A stretch of 64,000 bases of DNA from G963665925 sp050596425 (GCF_050596425.1 NZ_CP192292.1:682001-746000); one strand, 5' to 3'; counted from the first letter of the stretch, positions 33,601 to 42,119 are shown. Translations and numbers: made by a program. Notes: generated by a model from the letters alone, not told the origin.

Positions 33601-36600
33601 ATGATTATTTCTTCGCAAAAACCCTAGATAAAGTACGTCCTGGTGGCATAATTGCCTTTGTTACCAGTAAGGGAACCATGGATAAAAAAGATCAAGCCGT
33701 CAGGAAATATATTGCTGAAAGAGCTGAGCTGATTGGCGCCATTCGATTGCCTAATACTGCATTTAAAGAAAATGCCAATACCGATGTGACAGCAGATATT
33801 CTTTTTCTTAAAAAAAGAGAACGTCGGTCGGTGGAAATACCAACGTGGTTATCGGTTGCAGATAATGAAAACGGGGTCCCCGTCAATCAATACTTTATTG
33901 ACCATCCCCATATGATGCTTGGTGAGATGATATTTGATGAAAGGATGTTTGGTAGTGACAGCCGTTATACGACTTGTATTAATACAGATAGCAACTTTAA
34001 TTTAGAAGAAGCACTATCAGAAGCTGTTTCTCATCTTGAAGCTGAAATCGGATATTATGAGCAGGCAAAAAAAGAGGACAGTAACGACATACCCGCTGAT
34101 CCTAAGTACAAGAATTATTGTTATGCCTTTATTGAAGAAAAGCTTTATTACCGTGAAAATTCCATTATGAGATGGATGGATTATACCGGTAAGACTCTTG
34201 AACGGATTCAAGGCATGATGGCGATTCGGGAGATAACAAGAGAAATAATTACACTTCAAACGGAAGGCTGTACTAAAGAATCACTTGAAAAGGCTCAAGA
34301 GAAGTTAAATCAAATCTATGATGAATTCGTTAAAGATTATGGTTATATCACCTCAAGACCCAATGCCAATGCCTTTCGTGATGACAATGACTATCCACTT
34401 TTATGTTCTTTAGAAGTGGAGGATGAAGATCATCATGTTACAAAGGCAGATATGTTTACAAAACAGACCATTAAGCCTTATGAATCCATAACCGATGTAG
34501 ATTCTGCTTTTGAAGCATTAACAGCATCCTTAAATGAAAAAGGCATGGTGGACATTCCATTTATGGCTGAGCTTTATGATGAAGAACCAGAAGTTATCAT
34601 TAAAGAGCTTGAAAGGTACATCTATCTGAACCCTGAAAAGTATGATGAAAATGATGCTTTGAGAGGCTGGGAAACTGCTGATGAATATCTCTCAGGTGAT
34701 GTGAGGCAAAAGCTTAAATTTGCCAAAGTCTTTGCTGATATGAATCCGGAACTCTTTTCAAAAAATGTGACTGCCCTAGAAAAAGTACAACCAATTGATC
34801 TTGAGGCCAGTGATATTGATGTGAGGTTAGGAACCACATGGATTGAACCAGCAGATTATGAACAGTTCATCTATGAGACCTTGAAAACGCCGAGATATTA
34901 TCACAATACCGGTGGCAGAAATGAAATCAAAGTTCACTACAACAATTATAATGCAAGCTTTGGTGTTGAGAACAAAGGATTAGATGGGTATTCAGTTTCA
35001 GCCAAAGAAACCTATGGTACTTCAAGAATTAATGCTTACTACATCATTGAAGACAGCTTGAATCTTAGAAATTCTACGGTTAAGGATCGTGTTGAAGATG
35101 GAGATACCGTAAAATATGTTATCAACAAAAAAGAGACCATGCTGGCAAGAGAAAAACAATCTCTGCTAAAACAAGCCTTTAAAGAATGGCTATTCAAAGA
35201 GCCAGAGAGACGTAAAAAGTATGTCGATTATTACAATCAGCACTATAACAATATCCGCCTTAGAGAATATGATGGCATTCATTTAAAGTTTCCAGGAATG
35301 AATCCGGACATTAAATTGAGAGAACACCAAACAGCTGCCATTGCAAGAATTATCTATGGTGGCAGTACACTTCTAGCACATTCAGTAGGTGCAGGAAAGA
35401 CTTTTGAAATGGTTGCCAGCTGCATGGAACAAAAGCGACTGGGACTGATTAATAAAGCAGTCCTTGTTGTACCGAATCACTTAACACAGCATATTGGTAG
35501 TGAGTTCTTAAGGCTTTATCCATCGGCAAATATCCTAGTAACCACAAAGAAGGACTTTCAAAAATCGAATCGAAGACGTTTTGTCAGTCGTATTGCTACA
35601 GGAGCTTATGATGCTGTTATTATGGGACACTCGCAATTTGAGAAAATTCCTGTATCGAAAGAGCGTCAGGAAGAAATGATTCATAGGCAAATCAATGATA
35701 TCTCTGCTGCTATTGCTGATGCAAAAAGAAGTAATGGTGAAAATTGGAGTATTAAGCAGATGGAAAAACTCAAGCTATCATTAACAGCTGAAATCAAACG
35801 ACTTCATGACAGTCCAAAAGATGATGTCATCAACTTCGAGGAACTTGGAATTGATTGTCTTTATGTTGATGAAGCCCATTATTTTAAGAACTGTGCTGTA
35901 TTTTCAAAGATAAGAAATGTTGCGGGTATCTCCAATACACGAAGCAAAAAATCTATGGATATGCTAATGAAAACTCAGTATATCCAAGAAATCAATCAAG
36001 GACGTGGGGTGATCTTTGCAACCGGAACGCCCATCAGCAATTCCACGACGGAAATGTATGTAATGCAGCGTTATATTCAAAATAAAGAACTAGAAGCAAG
36101 AGGTATTCATCACTTTGATGCATGGGCAGCCCAGTTTGGCGAAGTGGTTTCAAGTCTTGAACTAGCGCCTGAAGGAACGGGCTATCGCTATAAAAGCAGA
36201 TTTGCTAAGTTCTCTAATTTGCCAGAGCTAATGACTATTTTTAAAAACATGGCAGATGTAAAAACAGCAGACATGCTTAAACTACCTGTCCCAAAATTAA
36301 AAGGTGACAGTCACAAGATTGTTTCAGCGGATACCAGTGATTTTACAAAAGAGATCATGGAGAGTTTTGTTGAAAGAGCAAGTGATATTCGAAATGGAAT
36401 GGTTGACCCACGGATTGATAACATGCTGAAGATTACCAATGAAGCAAGACTTTTAGGACTTGACCCAAGACTTCTTTATGAAGAAGCACCAAATGAACCC
36501 GATAGCAAAGTCAATAAGTGTATTGATAAGGTCTTTGAAGAATATAAAGAGAGTGATGCTTTTAAAGGAACACAAATCATATTTTGCGATGTGGGAACGC

Positions 36601-37781
36601 CTAATACAGATGGGCGTTTTTCTGTTTATCCTTATATCAAAGAAGAATTGATAAAGAGAGGTATTCCAGAAAAAGAAGTTTGTTTTATACATGATGTGAA
36701 TAGTGAAGCTCAAAGAGAAACCTTGTTTTCAGATATGCGTAGTGGCAACAAACGCATTATCCTTGGTTCAACTGCCAAAATGGGTACAGGAACCAATATT
36801 CAAGACCGTTTAATTGCCCTTCATCATTTAGACTGTCCTTGGAGGCCAAGCGACCTGGAGCAACGGGAAGGAAGAATCTTAAGACAAGGCAATCAAAATG
36901 AAGAAGTCAATATTTATCGTTATGTCACAAAAGGCACTTTTGATGCGTACCTCTGGCAGATTGTCGAGAACAAACAGCGGTTCATCAGCCAAATCATGAC
37001 AGGAAAATCCGTTGCAAGAAATGCTGAGGATATTGATGAAACTGTATTATCGTTTGCAGAAGTCAAAGCACTGGCGACAGGTAATCCATTGATTAAAGAA
37101 AAGATGGATATTGATAATGAAGTCAGTCGTTTAAGCCTTTTAAAGTCTGAATACAACAGCAGAAGGTATGCCATGGAGGATAATTTCACCTATAAATATC
37201 CAAAGCTAATTCAGCAGGCGAAACAGCGCCTTGAAGGATTGATTAAGGACATCAGCAAGCGAGACATGAATAAGACAGAAGAGTTTCAAATCAATATTGA
37301 TGGCAAATTCTTTGATGAAAGGGAAAAAGCCGGAACTTATCTTCAAGTGCTGTTATCAAGACTTGAACCGGATAAAGAAGCTCATGTGGGTACATTTAAT
37401 GGATTTGATCTCTTAATCCTAAAGAATAATTTCTTTAGCCAGCAAAAGATGATTCTTCATGGTCAACAAAAATACGAAGTTGAATTTGGAGAAAGTCCTC
37501 ACGGTAATATGGTCAGGCTTGAAAACCTTTTAGAAGGGCTTGAAAAGCGCATTGAAAAAACGGAAAGCCAGATTGATGAGTACGAAAGAAATATGATCCA
37601 GTCCAAGGAAGAATGGGAAAAACCATTTATGTATGAGGAAGAATTAACGCAGAAGCTAAAGCGACAATTCGAGCTTAACGCTGAACTGGATATGGATAAA
37701 GGAGAGGATGTCATAGCAGTGAGTGAAGATGATTTTAATGAAGATGTGATAACTGAAGATGATGAAGAAATGACAGTTTAG
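30675..37781 (+). CDS. Giant DNA methylase / SNF2-like helicase of ICE
   Basis: A 2368-residue protein. Residues 1-130 resemble the ArdC-like anti-restriction N-domain (FKFHARIYKHSFNNAVLIYAQ region). Residues ~247-375 are a disordered Ser/Glu/Arg/Asp-rich linker overprinted by another gene. From about 815 an N6-adenine methylase-type domain begins (YVGWGGMPQAFD) with motif IV NVPFGNY near 955. From about 1560 a superfamily 2 helicase follows: Walker A HSVGAGKTFE, VDEAHYFKN, ATGTPISNS, then GSTAKMGTGTNIQ and QREGRILRQGNQ near 2064. Such proteins are a marker of clostridial ICEs and are thought to protect or process transferring DNA. Start overlaps parB. Confidence 0.92.
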   Translation: MSRLTEIKGIYDYILKEIMQDEQAWKDFLKFHARIYKHSFNNAVLIYAQRPEATLVADMEIWNRRIGRWINRGAKSIAVFDDQSAYLKLKYLFDIEDTHGQPHTIPKVWQLNEALESQLLESFKANTLSEWIARRTHESVIAYTSDIQQGLEKELSKTKLSGLPLEGVTKQFIQSLVDSIEYMTAIRSGIEEPKLSSLGAFSTITDFDTKALTLRLGYLTSTISEQILREIEREIKTIKIEKRSVNVNETSRTELPGSTRDLSSSDSNLEGGELRQEATREVRADGDELPERGTHQSVQLSSDRRDAESADASSERGSMGEDGETPRSDVTERTDTEPNKHLSELSSQGDDPNESRRDRSGGNHLQGEIEKDLELPERSSFFMELTDDELIDKVLLRGSGFQGGKQRIVDFFAEEHTAKEKADFLKNEYGTGGGSVTFSDDLSGFENHDSKGITIDLYNTDKEIHLSWAKVASGIDALIANGKYFEPRYKNDNPPTRKDIYQPTLFDINYAENDIRHENYKKLMKIAPGILSGRYRYMKLRATGFMDLVIERLYENRISLSHYYEQNGDLMSDPDMELIVDQKQKTLTAATFQQDNMAIYHEAYHGDELVNPDLEDELNDFLKDWLSNIARQGHIVYKAYYSEDVDEANEEPTFDDKGHEILVEAPSETDDLLDLEHEDLHEYPLEVGMEVDIEGRKFQIESIDYDSNAVSLMDLTFAGQTGYPIFRKESVDFVIDILPNEKPLTEEEKWGIVSIGPVKDENQKQEQSTKINYQFSPEDEIGIGGLKTKFRANIEAIKTLKVIEAENRMATEKEQSILARYVGWGGMPQAFDMGASGWSNEYGELKKLLSQEEYDSAKASTPNAHYTSSVVIQSIYQALDQFSFKKGNILEPSMGVGNFFSHLPDSMHKSKLFGVELDDVSGRIARQLYQKAQIQVKGYEETQFEDNFFDIAIGNVPFGNYKVYDRLYDKHNFMIHDYFFAKTLDKVRPGGIIAFVTSKGTMDKKDQAVRKYIAERAELIGAIRLPNTAFKENANTDVTADILFLKKRERRSVEIPTWLSVADNENGVPVNQYFIDHPHMMLGEMIFDERMFGSDSRYTTCINTDSNFNLEEALSEAVSHLEAEIGYYEQAKKEDSNDIPADPKYKNYCYAFIEEKLYYRENSIMRWMDYTGKTLERIQGMMAIREITREIITLQTEGCTKESLEKAQEKLNQIYDEFVKDYGYITSRPNANAFRDDNDYPLLCSLEVEDEDHHVTKADMFTKQTIKPYESITDVDSAFEALTASLNEKGMVDIPFMAELYDEEPEVIIKELERYIYLNPEKYDENDALRGWETADEYLSGDVRQKLKFAKVFADMNPELFSKNVTALEKVQPIDLEASDIDVRLGTTWIEPADYEQFIYETLKTPRYYHNTGGRNEIKVHYNNYNASFGVENKGLDGYSVSAKETYGTSRINAYYIIEDSLNLRNSTVKDRVEDGDTVKYVINKKETMLAREKQSLLKQAFKEWLFKEPERRKKYVDYYNQHYNNIRLREYDGIHLKFPGMNPDIKLREHQTAAIARIIYGGSTLLAHSVGAGKTFEMVASCMEQKRLGLINKAVLVVPNHLTQHIGSEFLRLYPSANILVTTKKDFQKSNRRRFVSRIATGAYDAVIMGHSQFEKIPVSKERQEEMIHRQINDISAAIADAKRSNGENWSIKQMEKLKLSLTAEIKRLHDSPKDDVINFEELGIDCLYVDEAHYFKNCAVFSKIRNVAGISNTRSKKSMDMLMKTQYIQEINQGRGVIFATGTPISNSTTEMYVMQRYIQNKELEARGIHHFDAWAAQFGEVVSSLELAPEGTGYRYKSRFAKFSNLPELMTIFKNMADVKTADMLKLPVPKLKGDSHKIVSADTSDFTKEIMESFVERASDIRNGMVDPRIDNMLKITNEARLLGLDPRLLYEEAPNEPDSKVNKCIDKVFEEYKESDAFKGTQIIFCDVGTPNTDGRFSVYPYIKEELIKRGIPEKEVCFIHDVNSEAQRETLFSDMRSGNKRIILGSTAKMGTGTNIQDRLIALHHLDCPWRPSDLEQREGRILRQGNQNEEVNIYRYVTKGTFDAYLWQIVENKQRFISQIMTGKSVARNAEDIDETVLSFAEVKALATGNPLIKEKMDIDNEVSRLSLLKSEYNSRRYAMEDNFTYKYPKLIQQAKQRLEGLIKDISKRDMNKTEEFQINIDGKFFDEREKAGTYLQVLLSRLEPDKEAHVGTFNGFDLLILKNNFFSQQKMILHGQQKYEVEFGESPHGNMVRLENLLEGLEKRIEKTESQIDEYERNMIQSKEEWEKPFMYEEELTQKLKRQFELNAELDMDKGEDVIAVSEDDFNEDVITEDDEEMTV
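31417..31782 (+). CDS. tnpV: TnpV-like protein nested in the helicase gene (different frame)
   Basis: A 121-residue frame lies wholly inside the helicase coding sequence, shifted by one base. It begins MKPVELSYQEVQGIYHPQ, then has KKPLGKYGQMAMNYLKEEH, and ends RTRAEEIVLEEIIF, a sequence closely matching what I know of the transposon-encoded TnpV family of clostridial elements. An AAAAAGGAG ribosome site lies 12 bases before the ATG and a terminator hairpin follows the stop. In this same stretch the helicase frame codes only low-complexity disordered sequence, so the TnpV frame appears to be the constrained one. TnpV function is not established. Confidence 0.82.
   Translation: MKPVELSYQEVQGIYHPQIQISREESYDKKPLGKYGQMAMNYLKEEHINRYNYLVTEGTLSQLMHQVNEEAWERMEKLQDQMLQKEPIQNPTNTYQSYRHREMIRTRAEEIVLEEIIFKVR
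31794..31822 (+). terminator. Terminator-like hairpin after the nested tnpV
   Basis: AGAGCT and AGCTCT pair around a 10-base loop and are followed by eight T residues, 12 bases after the tnpV stop and still inside the helicase reading frame, where it encodes SSFFM. Confidence 0.7.
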
Positions 37782-37803
37782 CAGGGGGTATCCCCTGCTT
37801 TTT
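37781..37803 (+). terminator. Terminator overlapping the helicase stop codon
   Basis: GCAGGGG and CCCCTGC form a stem around GTAT, followed by TTTTT. The first base belongs to the TAG stop. Confidence 0.82.
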
Positions 37804-37824
37804 AAATGGAAGGAGTGGAATTTA

Positions 37825-38073
37825 GTGACTAGACAAATGATTCAAAATGTCAAACAAGAAAACGTCATTGAGTTGATGTGTGAGGTGCTGGAGCTTTCAG
37901 AAAGCTCCGAAAAGAAAGTGGCAAAAGCAGTAGAAAAATTAGGCATTCAGACATTCTTTACAAGCATTGATGCTTTGGATGTTGATGAAGCTGAAAAGGA
38001 CAGAATTAAGGCGCTTAAAGAAGTTATTGAAGCTAAAGCAAAATCATTAGAAGCATTGGAAGGGGGACAGTGA
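37825..38073 (+). CDS. Small ICE protein, relative of the gene at 38795
   Basis: An 82-residue helical protein starting at GTG with AAGGAGTGG upstream. Its middle, EKLGIQTFFTSIDALDVD, and the following KDRIKALKEVIEAK align with MEQGIKAFLLHHRSLELA and EKIGVLKRVIQTF of the protein encoded at 38795. The two are paralogues flanking the RadC gene. No known domain. It ends one base before the RadC-like start, so the genes are coupled. Confidence 0.75.
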   Translation: MTRQMIQNVKQENVIELMCEVLELSESSEKKVAKAVEKLGIQTFFTSIDALDVDEAEKDRIKALKEVIEAKAKSLEALEGGQ

Positions 38074-38074
38074 T

Positions 38075-38791
38075 ATGGCAACAAAAGCAAAATACTCGGA
38101 TAGCTTTTTTCAAAGCTTAAATAAACTGACCGGTATTCCAATGAGTAAATTAAAAAGTTATGCAAAAGAAAATAACCCGTTTAATATCTTGGAACATCCA
38201 GGTGTTGTTGATCCTAATGACAGACAGCTTGAAAAAATCAATAAACTCAATGAATTTATTGCCTCTTATAATGTGCTGAAGCTGGATCAGGAAAACGAGA
38301 AAATCACCTTTAAATCTCCTAATGATTCAGGGAAATACTTCGCTTCATTGCTTGGTGGTGTGAAGGATAAGGAAAGGTTTTTGGTTGCCTTTTTAGACAA
38401 CAGCAATAGCATTATTGAGCTTAGAACAGTGTCGCAAGGCACTACCAATATGGCAGTTGTATATCCAAGAGACATCCTCAAAATGGCTCTTGCAAATGAT
38501 TGCAGTAATATTTTGCTTTCGCATAATCATCCCGGCGGCAGCTTGAAAGCTTCTCGTGAAGATATCGCTTTAACACAGCGTATAGTCGATATCTTTAAGC
38601 CGCTAGATATTAATGTTATTGATCATATTATTGTAGGTGGTTATAGCTTCAGTTCTATGGCTGAAAACGGAGTGTTACCAAGCAATAAATTAGATGTTGC
38701 AAATTATGATCCAATTGAACTGACAGCAGCTGAAGAAGAACAAGCTGAATATATTTCAATGGATGAAGAACTAGAAATGCAGGAGGGATAA
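38075..38791 (+). CDS. RadC/JAB-domain protein
   Basis: A 238-residue protein. The C-terminal 130 residues form a RadC-like JAB domain with the JAMM metal motif in LSHNHPGGSLKASREDI (H-x-H..S..D) near residue 150. The N-terminal 100 residues are helical and specific to mobile-element versions. RadC-like JAB proteins are widespread on plasmids and ICEs and may be nucleases or deubiquitinase-like peptidases; their function is unresolved. It lies between the two small paralogous proteins in one operon. Confidence 0.88.
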   Translation: MATKAKYSDSFFQSLNKLTGIPMSKLKSYAKENNPFNILEHPGVVDPNDRQLEKINKLNEFIASYNVLKLDQENEKITFKSPNDSGKYFASLLGGVKDKERFLVAFLDNSNSIIELRTVSQGTTNMAVVYPRDILKMALANDCSNILLSHNHPGGSLKASREDIALTQRIVDIFKPLDINVIDHIIVGGYSFSSMAENGVLPSNKLDVANYDPIELTAAEEEQAEYISMDEELEMQEG

Positions 38792-38794
38792 TCG

Positions 38795-39055
38795 ATGAAT
38801 CAAGACAGAACAAAACGTATTCGTGAAAATAACGGCGAAACCATTGCGTGGATTCTTGGCGCAACAGGTGAACCAAAGGAAAAGATTAAAAGCTATATTA
38901 TGGAGCAGGGCATTAAAGCTTTTTTACTACACCATAGGTCTCTTGAACTTGCCTCAGAAGAGCACGAGAAAATTGGTGTATTAAAGCGAGTGATTCAAAC
39001 CTTTGATGGGGATATTGAAACAATAAACTTTGGTGATATGGATGAGGGGTGTTAA
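38795..39055 (+). CDS. Small ICE protein, relative of the gene at 37825
   Basis: An 86-residue helical protein starting MNQDRTKRIRENNGETIAWI. It has a GGAGG ribosome site inside the RadC 3' end. The central GIKAF..HRSLEL and LKRVIQTF segments match the protein at 37825. The primase-like gene begins four bases after its stop, consistent with coupled translation. No known domain. Confidence 0.75.
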   Translation: MNQDRTKRIRENNGETIAWILGATGEPKEKIKSYIMEQGIKAFLLHHRSLELASEEHEKIGVLKRVIQTFDGDIETINFGDMDEGC

Positions 39056-39058
39056 GCT

Positions 39059-40021
39059 TTGAAACGATTTACAGAAGCTGAAATTAATGAGGCAAATAGC
39101 ATTAATCTCATTGCATATGCTGAAAAGATTGGACTTAATCTCAAGAAGGTGGGTAGTTCCTATAAAGTCAAAGATTACGGAGGACTTTACATCGATGCAA
39201 CCGGAGCAAAGTGGAATTGGTTTTCTAAAGATACTGGTGGTGGTCCTATACAATTTGTTATGGAAATGGAAGGCAAGAACTGGGTTGATGCGGTGTATAC
39301 ACTTCTTGGTACAGAAAAAAGTGATTTTACACCAAGACCTGAACCTATTGATGATGAAAAAGGAGCGTTTGTATTACCGGATAAAAATGATACTTATAAA
39401 CATGTAATTGCATATCTAATTCAGTCAAGAGGTATTGATAAAGAAGTTGTTTACGATTTTATAAGTCAGGACAAGCTATATGAAAATACTCATAGGAGCT
39501 GTGTCTTTGTAGGCTATGATGGAAAGCAAGAACCGAAATACGCCAGTGTACGCAGTACCAATACTAGGGGGAATTCCTATCGGGGAGATGTAAAAAACTC
39601 TGATAAGGCATTTCCCTTTTCCTATGAAGGGAGCAGTACGACGGTATGTGTTTTTGAATCACCCATTGACCTGATGAGTTATTCGACATTGCTTGAGTAT
39701 CATGGCATCCAGTCTTTTGATCATCATATGATTTCACTTGGAGGTGTAGCTGATCGAGCATTAGATTATTATTTAAAACTTCATCCAGAAATCAATAGAA
39801 TTATGCTCTGCCTCGACAATGACGAAGCAGGGCATTTTGCTTGTCAGCAGTTTCATGAAAAGTATCATGAGAATTATAAGCTGCTAAGGCATAGTCCGAC
39901 TGGTAAGGATTTTAATGAAGATTTGCTTGCGATTCAAAAGAGTCATCAATCAGAGCATGTTAATGAGCCATCAGCCATTTATAGCTTAGATAGGGATATG
40001 GAAGAAGAAATGGAGCTTTGA
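39059..40021 (+). CDS. Primase-like protein with CHC2-type (DUF3991) and TOPRIM domains
   Basis: A 320-residue protein. The N-terminal part, YAEKIGLNLKKVGSSYKVKD then GAKWNWFSKDTGGGPIQFV, is a DUF3991/CHC2-like zinc-domain relative. The TOPRIM fold follows with the Glu in VFESPIDLMSY and the DxD-like acid pair in LCLDNDEAG. Such proteins occur in ICEs next to helicases and are presumed primases or nucleases supporting conjugative replication. The start is a TTG preceded by GAGGGG. Confidence 0.86.
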   Translation: MKRFTEAEINEANSINLIAYAEKIGLNLKKVGSSYKVKDYGGLYIDATGAKWNWFSKDTGGGPIQFVMEMEGKNWVDAVYTLLGTEKSDFTPRPEPIDDEKGAFVLPDKNDTYKHVIAYLIQSRGIDKEVVYDFISQDKLYENTHRSCVFVGYDGKQEPKYASVRSTNTRGNSYRGDVKNSDKAFPFSYEGSSTTVCVFESPIDLMSYSTLLEYHGIQSFDHHMISLGGVADRALDYYLKLHPEINRIMLCLDNDEAGHFACQQFHEKYHENYKLLRHSPTGKDFNEDLLAIQKSHQSEHVNEPSAIYSLDRDMEEEMEL

Positions 40022-40034
40022 AAGGAGGCGGTTT

Positions 40035-40448
40035 ATGTATTTCTTAAATAAGGATCATGCTTATAATTTTCAAAATATGATATTAAAAGATCGGACACAT
40101 CCAAGTGATTTGGAAAGGATGTCACTTTTCTATATCATTGGTGGAAATGAAGATTTATTTATCAAGCGTCAGCATATCTATGATTTCAAAAATCATGAAA
40201 TCAATCCGGAAGTATTAGTAAGTGGAGAAGTAGATCTTTGTTCCAGTAGCAAGGCATTAGTTAGGCTTGCATATAATCTCTTTAATGGTTATGAAGATGA
40301 ATACACTACGCCAAGAGATCTGTTTTATAATCTAGACCGTAAGAACTTCCTGGTTGCCAAAGGTGGAATTGATATGCGTTTTAATGCGGATACTGAAAAA
40401 GAAATAGTAGGGGAACTTGAAGAAGAGATGGAAATTGAGTTCATCTGA
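40035..40448 (+). CDS. Conserved-type ICE protein of unknown function
   Basis: A 137-residue soluble protein beginning MYFLNKDHAYNFQNMIL and containing ERMSLFYIIGGNEDLF and KALVRLAYNLFNGYE. The pattern resembles small proteins commonly found after the primase-like gene in clostridial ICEs, but I cannot name a function. AAAGGAGG precedes the ATG. It ends the operon that began at 37825; a new promoter overlaps its 3' end. Confidence 0.75.
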   Translation: MYFLNKDHAYNFQNMILKDRTHPSDLERMSLFYIIGGNEDLFIKRQHIYDFKNHEINPEVLVSGEVDLCSSSKALVRLAYNLFNGYEDEYTTPRDLFYNLDRKNFLVAKGGIDMRFNADTEKEIVGELEEEMEIEFI

Positions 40449-40474
40449 AAGACTATTCAAAATTATGGTATAAT
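40445..40474 (+). promoter_or_regulatory. Promoter before the small ORF and tRNA-like element
   Basis: CTGAAA at 40445-40450 and TATAAT at 40469-40474 are spaced by 18 bases, overlapping the preceding stop codon. Confidence 0.6.
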
Positions 40475-40597
40475 ATGGTTATTGAGAATTGAACATGTTT
40501 AGGATTAAATCCAATGATTACTACTGTCTATTTAATGATGATTAGTAAAACTATGACTCTGAATATCGAAATGAAAGTAGAAAAAGGAGCTGATTTT

Positions 40598-40699
40598 ATG
40601 AAAGTTGTTATGTTTTATATAGGCATGGTGGCAGGAGCTGTACTTCTGGAGCAGATGGTCAATGCGACTAATATCATGAGAATAGAAGTAATGTTCTAG
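40598..40699 (+). CDS. 33-residue predicted membrane peptide
   Basis: A very short frame, MKVVMFYIGMVAGAVLLEQM and 13 more residues, preceded by AAAAAGGAG at eight bases. Residues 3-18 are hydrophobic enough for one membrane helix. Its 3' half overlaps the 5' arm of the tRNA-like element, so either the peptide or the RNA may be the real product. Similar tiny membrane proteins occur near this position in related ICEs. Confidence 0.5.
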   Translation: MKVVMFYIGMVAGAVLLEQMVNATNIMRIEVMF

Positions 40700-40760
40700 G
40701 GTTTGTCCGTTAATAATATGTTAGAGTACATGGGAGGTTCGATTCCTCCCTGCTCCGCCA
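40648..40760 (+). ncRNA. tRNA-like element: intact T arm and acceptor, no recognisable anticodon arm
   Basis: The 3' part is a textbook tRNA end: GGAGG TTCGATT CCTCC T arm (40733-40749), CTGCTCC (40750-40756), discriminator G and encoded CCA (40758-40760). The 5' strand GGAGCAG at 40648-40654 pairs perfectly with CTGCTCC. After AT, GGTC/GACT could form a short D stem. The roughly 62 bases between do not form a normal anticodon arm and make the total 113 bases, too long for a tRNA. GGAG with discriminator G recalls tRNA-Ser. It could be a degenerate tRNA, a tRNA-like structure, or a fossil attachment site. Confidence 0.6.
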
Positions 40761-40778
40761 ATAAATGGAGGTGAAACC

Positions 40779-42086
40779 TTGGAAACAATAGAGAAATGTA
40801 TTTATTGCAATAAAACAGAAGACCTATCTATTTCTGATATAATCCCTTTTGCTATTACCGGTGCTAAACTAAAAAAGAAATTTGTTTGTAAAGAGCATAA
40901 TAGCCAGACTAATAAAGAGTTTGAAAGTGATTCTATAAAGGAATTAGATTACTTTAGGAACCAGCTAGGCTTTAAAACACGAGAAGGGGCTTCTATAAAA
41001 TATAGAGGTAAGATTGTAATTGATGATTTAGTTATCAAGAATGTAGATTTAAGTGATAAACAATTTTTTTATACCCAGCAAATTCTTAGTACTAAACAAA
41101 ATGGGCATAAGATAATTCTTGGTAATATTAATCTTCTGAAAGAAAGGATAGGTGTTAATCCAGAAGAAATTGATAGTAGTAAAATCTCAGTAGAATATAA
41201 GTTTTCTATTGAACAACTTTTCATGTCAACAAAAATGAAAAGAACTGTAGCAAAAATTGCATATGAATGGCATTGCTACAAAAACAGTGTTTCTGGCTAT
41301 AATGTAAAATTTGAGGATATTGTTTCATTTATTATAGATGGTAATGAAAAAGATGGCATAGTGGAATGTGTAGTGGATGCTCATGCTTATAGTGTAGCAA
41401 GTCAATTATGTGAACTTGGTACAAATAGCATTTATGAGTATATTGATAATGAAGGTAACTGTTTTGTAATATTCAATTTTTGGAATGTAATTATTTACAA
41501 AGTTAAAGTTAGTAAGAATAATAATGCCACCTGTAAAAAAGAGAATTTCATTGAAATGGAAAGATATAATGTAGATGGGACCAAAGATAGTATAACCTTT
41601 GGAATATACAGCTTGAATGGCGGAATTGATGTCATTTCAGAATCATGTGAAAAAGCTATGAAACGGCTATACAATTTATACATTAGAAATCTTGAAATGT
41701 TGTCAACACATACTGTGGTAACGGTATTCACTTTGAGACAAATGATAGATGATTTACTTTTAGATATCAAGTATTTAGAAAATGAAAATTCAACAATTGC
41801 AGATTTTCTTAAATATGAAGAGTGGAAGCGTGTAATTTTAATTAAAATATTATTGGTTTTCAGTCAAACGACAGAATATAATTTTGATGCGTCATTTAAT
41901 TTTAACCTTCAACAAATCCTTGGAACACATGAGTTTTTTAGAATTAATAGAGATGATCTGAACGAATTAATAAAAAAAATAGTTGAATCATATAAAGCTG
42001 GAGAATTGATATTTGAATTGAGGAAGGGAATAGATTTTTTTGATAAATGCTATCAGAGTGAAATTGACAGAATCAATTCGCAGTAA
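40779..42086 (+). CDS. HNH-like protein of unknown function (cargo)
   Basis: A 435-residue protein. The N-terminus has an HNH-endonuclease-like zinc frame: CIYCNKTEDLSISDIIPFAI and, 15 residues later, VCKEHNSQTNKEFESD. The expected His of the (D/E)HIIP motif is missing (SDIIP), so catalytic competence is doubtful. The remaining ~370 residues are unassigned, mostly alpha/beta with a helical C-terminus. It starts at TTG with GGAGGTG, only 18 bases after the CCA of the tRNA-like element. It interrupts the run of transfer genes and is likely cargo, perhaps a defence protein. Confidence 0.6.
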   Translation: METIEKCIYCNKTEDLSISDIIPFAITGAKLKKKFVCKEHNSQTNKEFESDSIKELDYFRNQLGFKTREGASIKYRGKIVIDDLVIKNVDLSDKQFFYTQQILSTKQNGHKIILGNINLLKERIGVNPEEIDSSKISVEYKFSIEQLFMSTKMKRTVAKIAYEWHCYKNSVSGYNVKFEDIVSFIIDGNEKDGIVECVVDAHAYSVASQLCELGTNSIYEYIDNEGNCFVIFNFWNVIIYKVKVSKNNNATCKKENFIEMERYNVDGTKDSITFGIYSLNGGIDVISESCEKAMKRLYNLYIRNLEMLSTHTVVTVFTLRQMIDDLLLDIKYLENENSTIADFLKYEEWKRVILIKILLVFSQTTEYNFDASFNFNLQQILGTHEFFRINRDDLNELIKKIVESYKAGELIFELRKGIDFFDKCYQSEIDRINSQ

Positions 42087-42119
42087 GCTTTTATTTTCAA
42101 TACCCCAAAGACCGAATAA

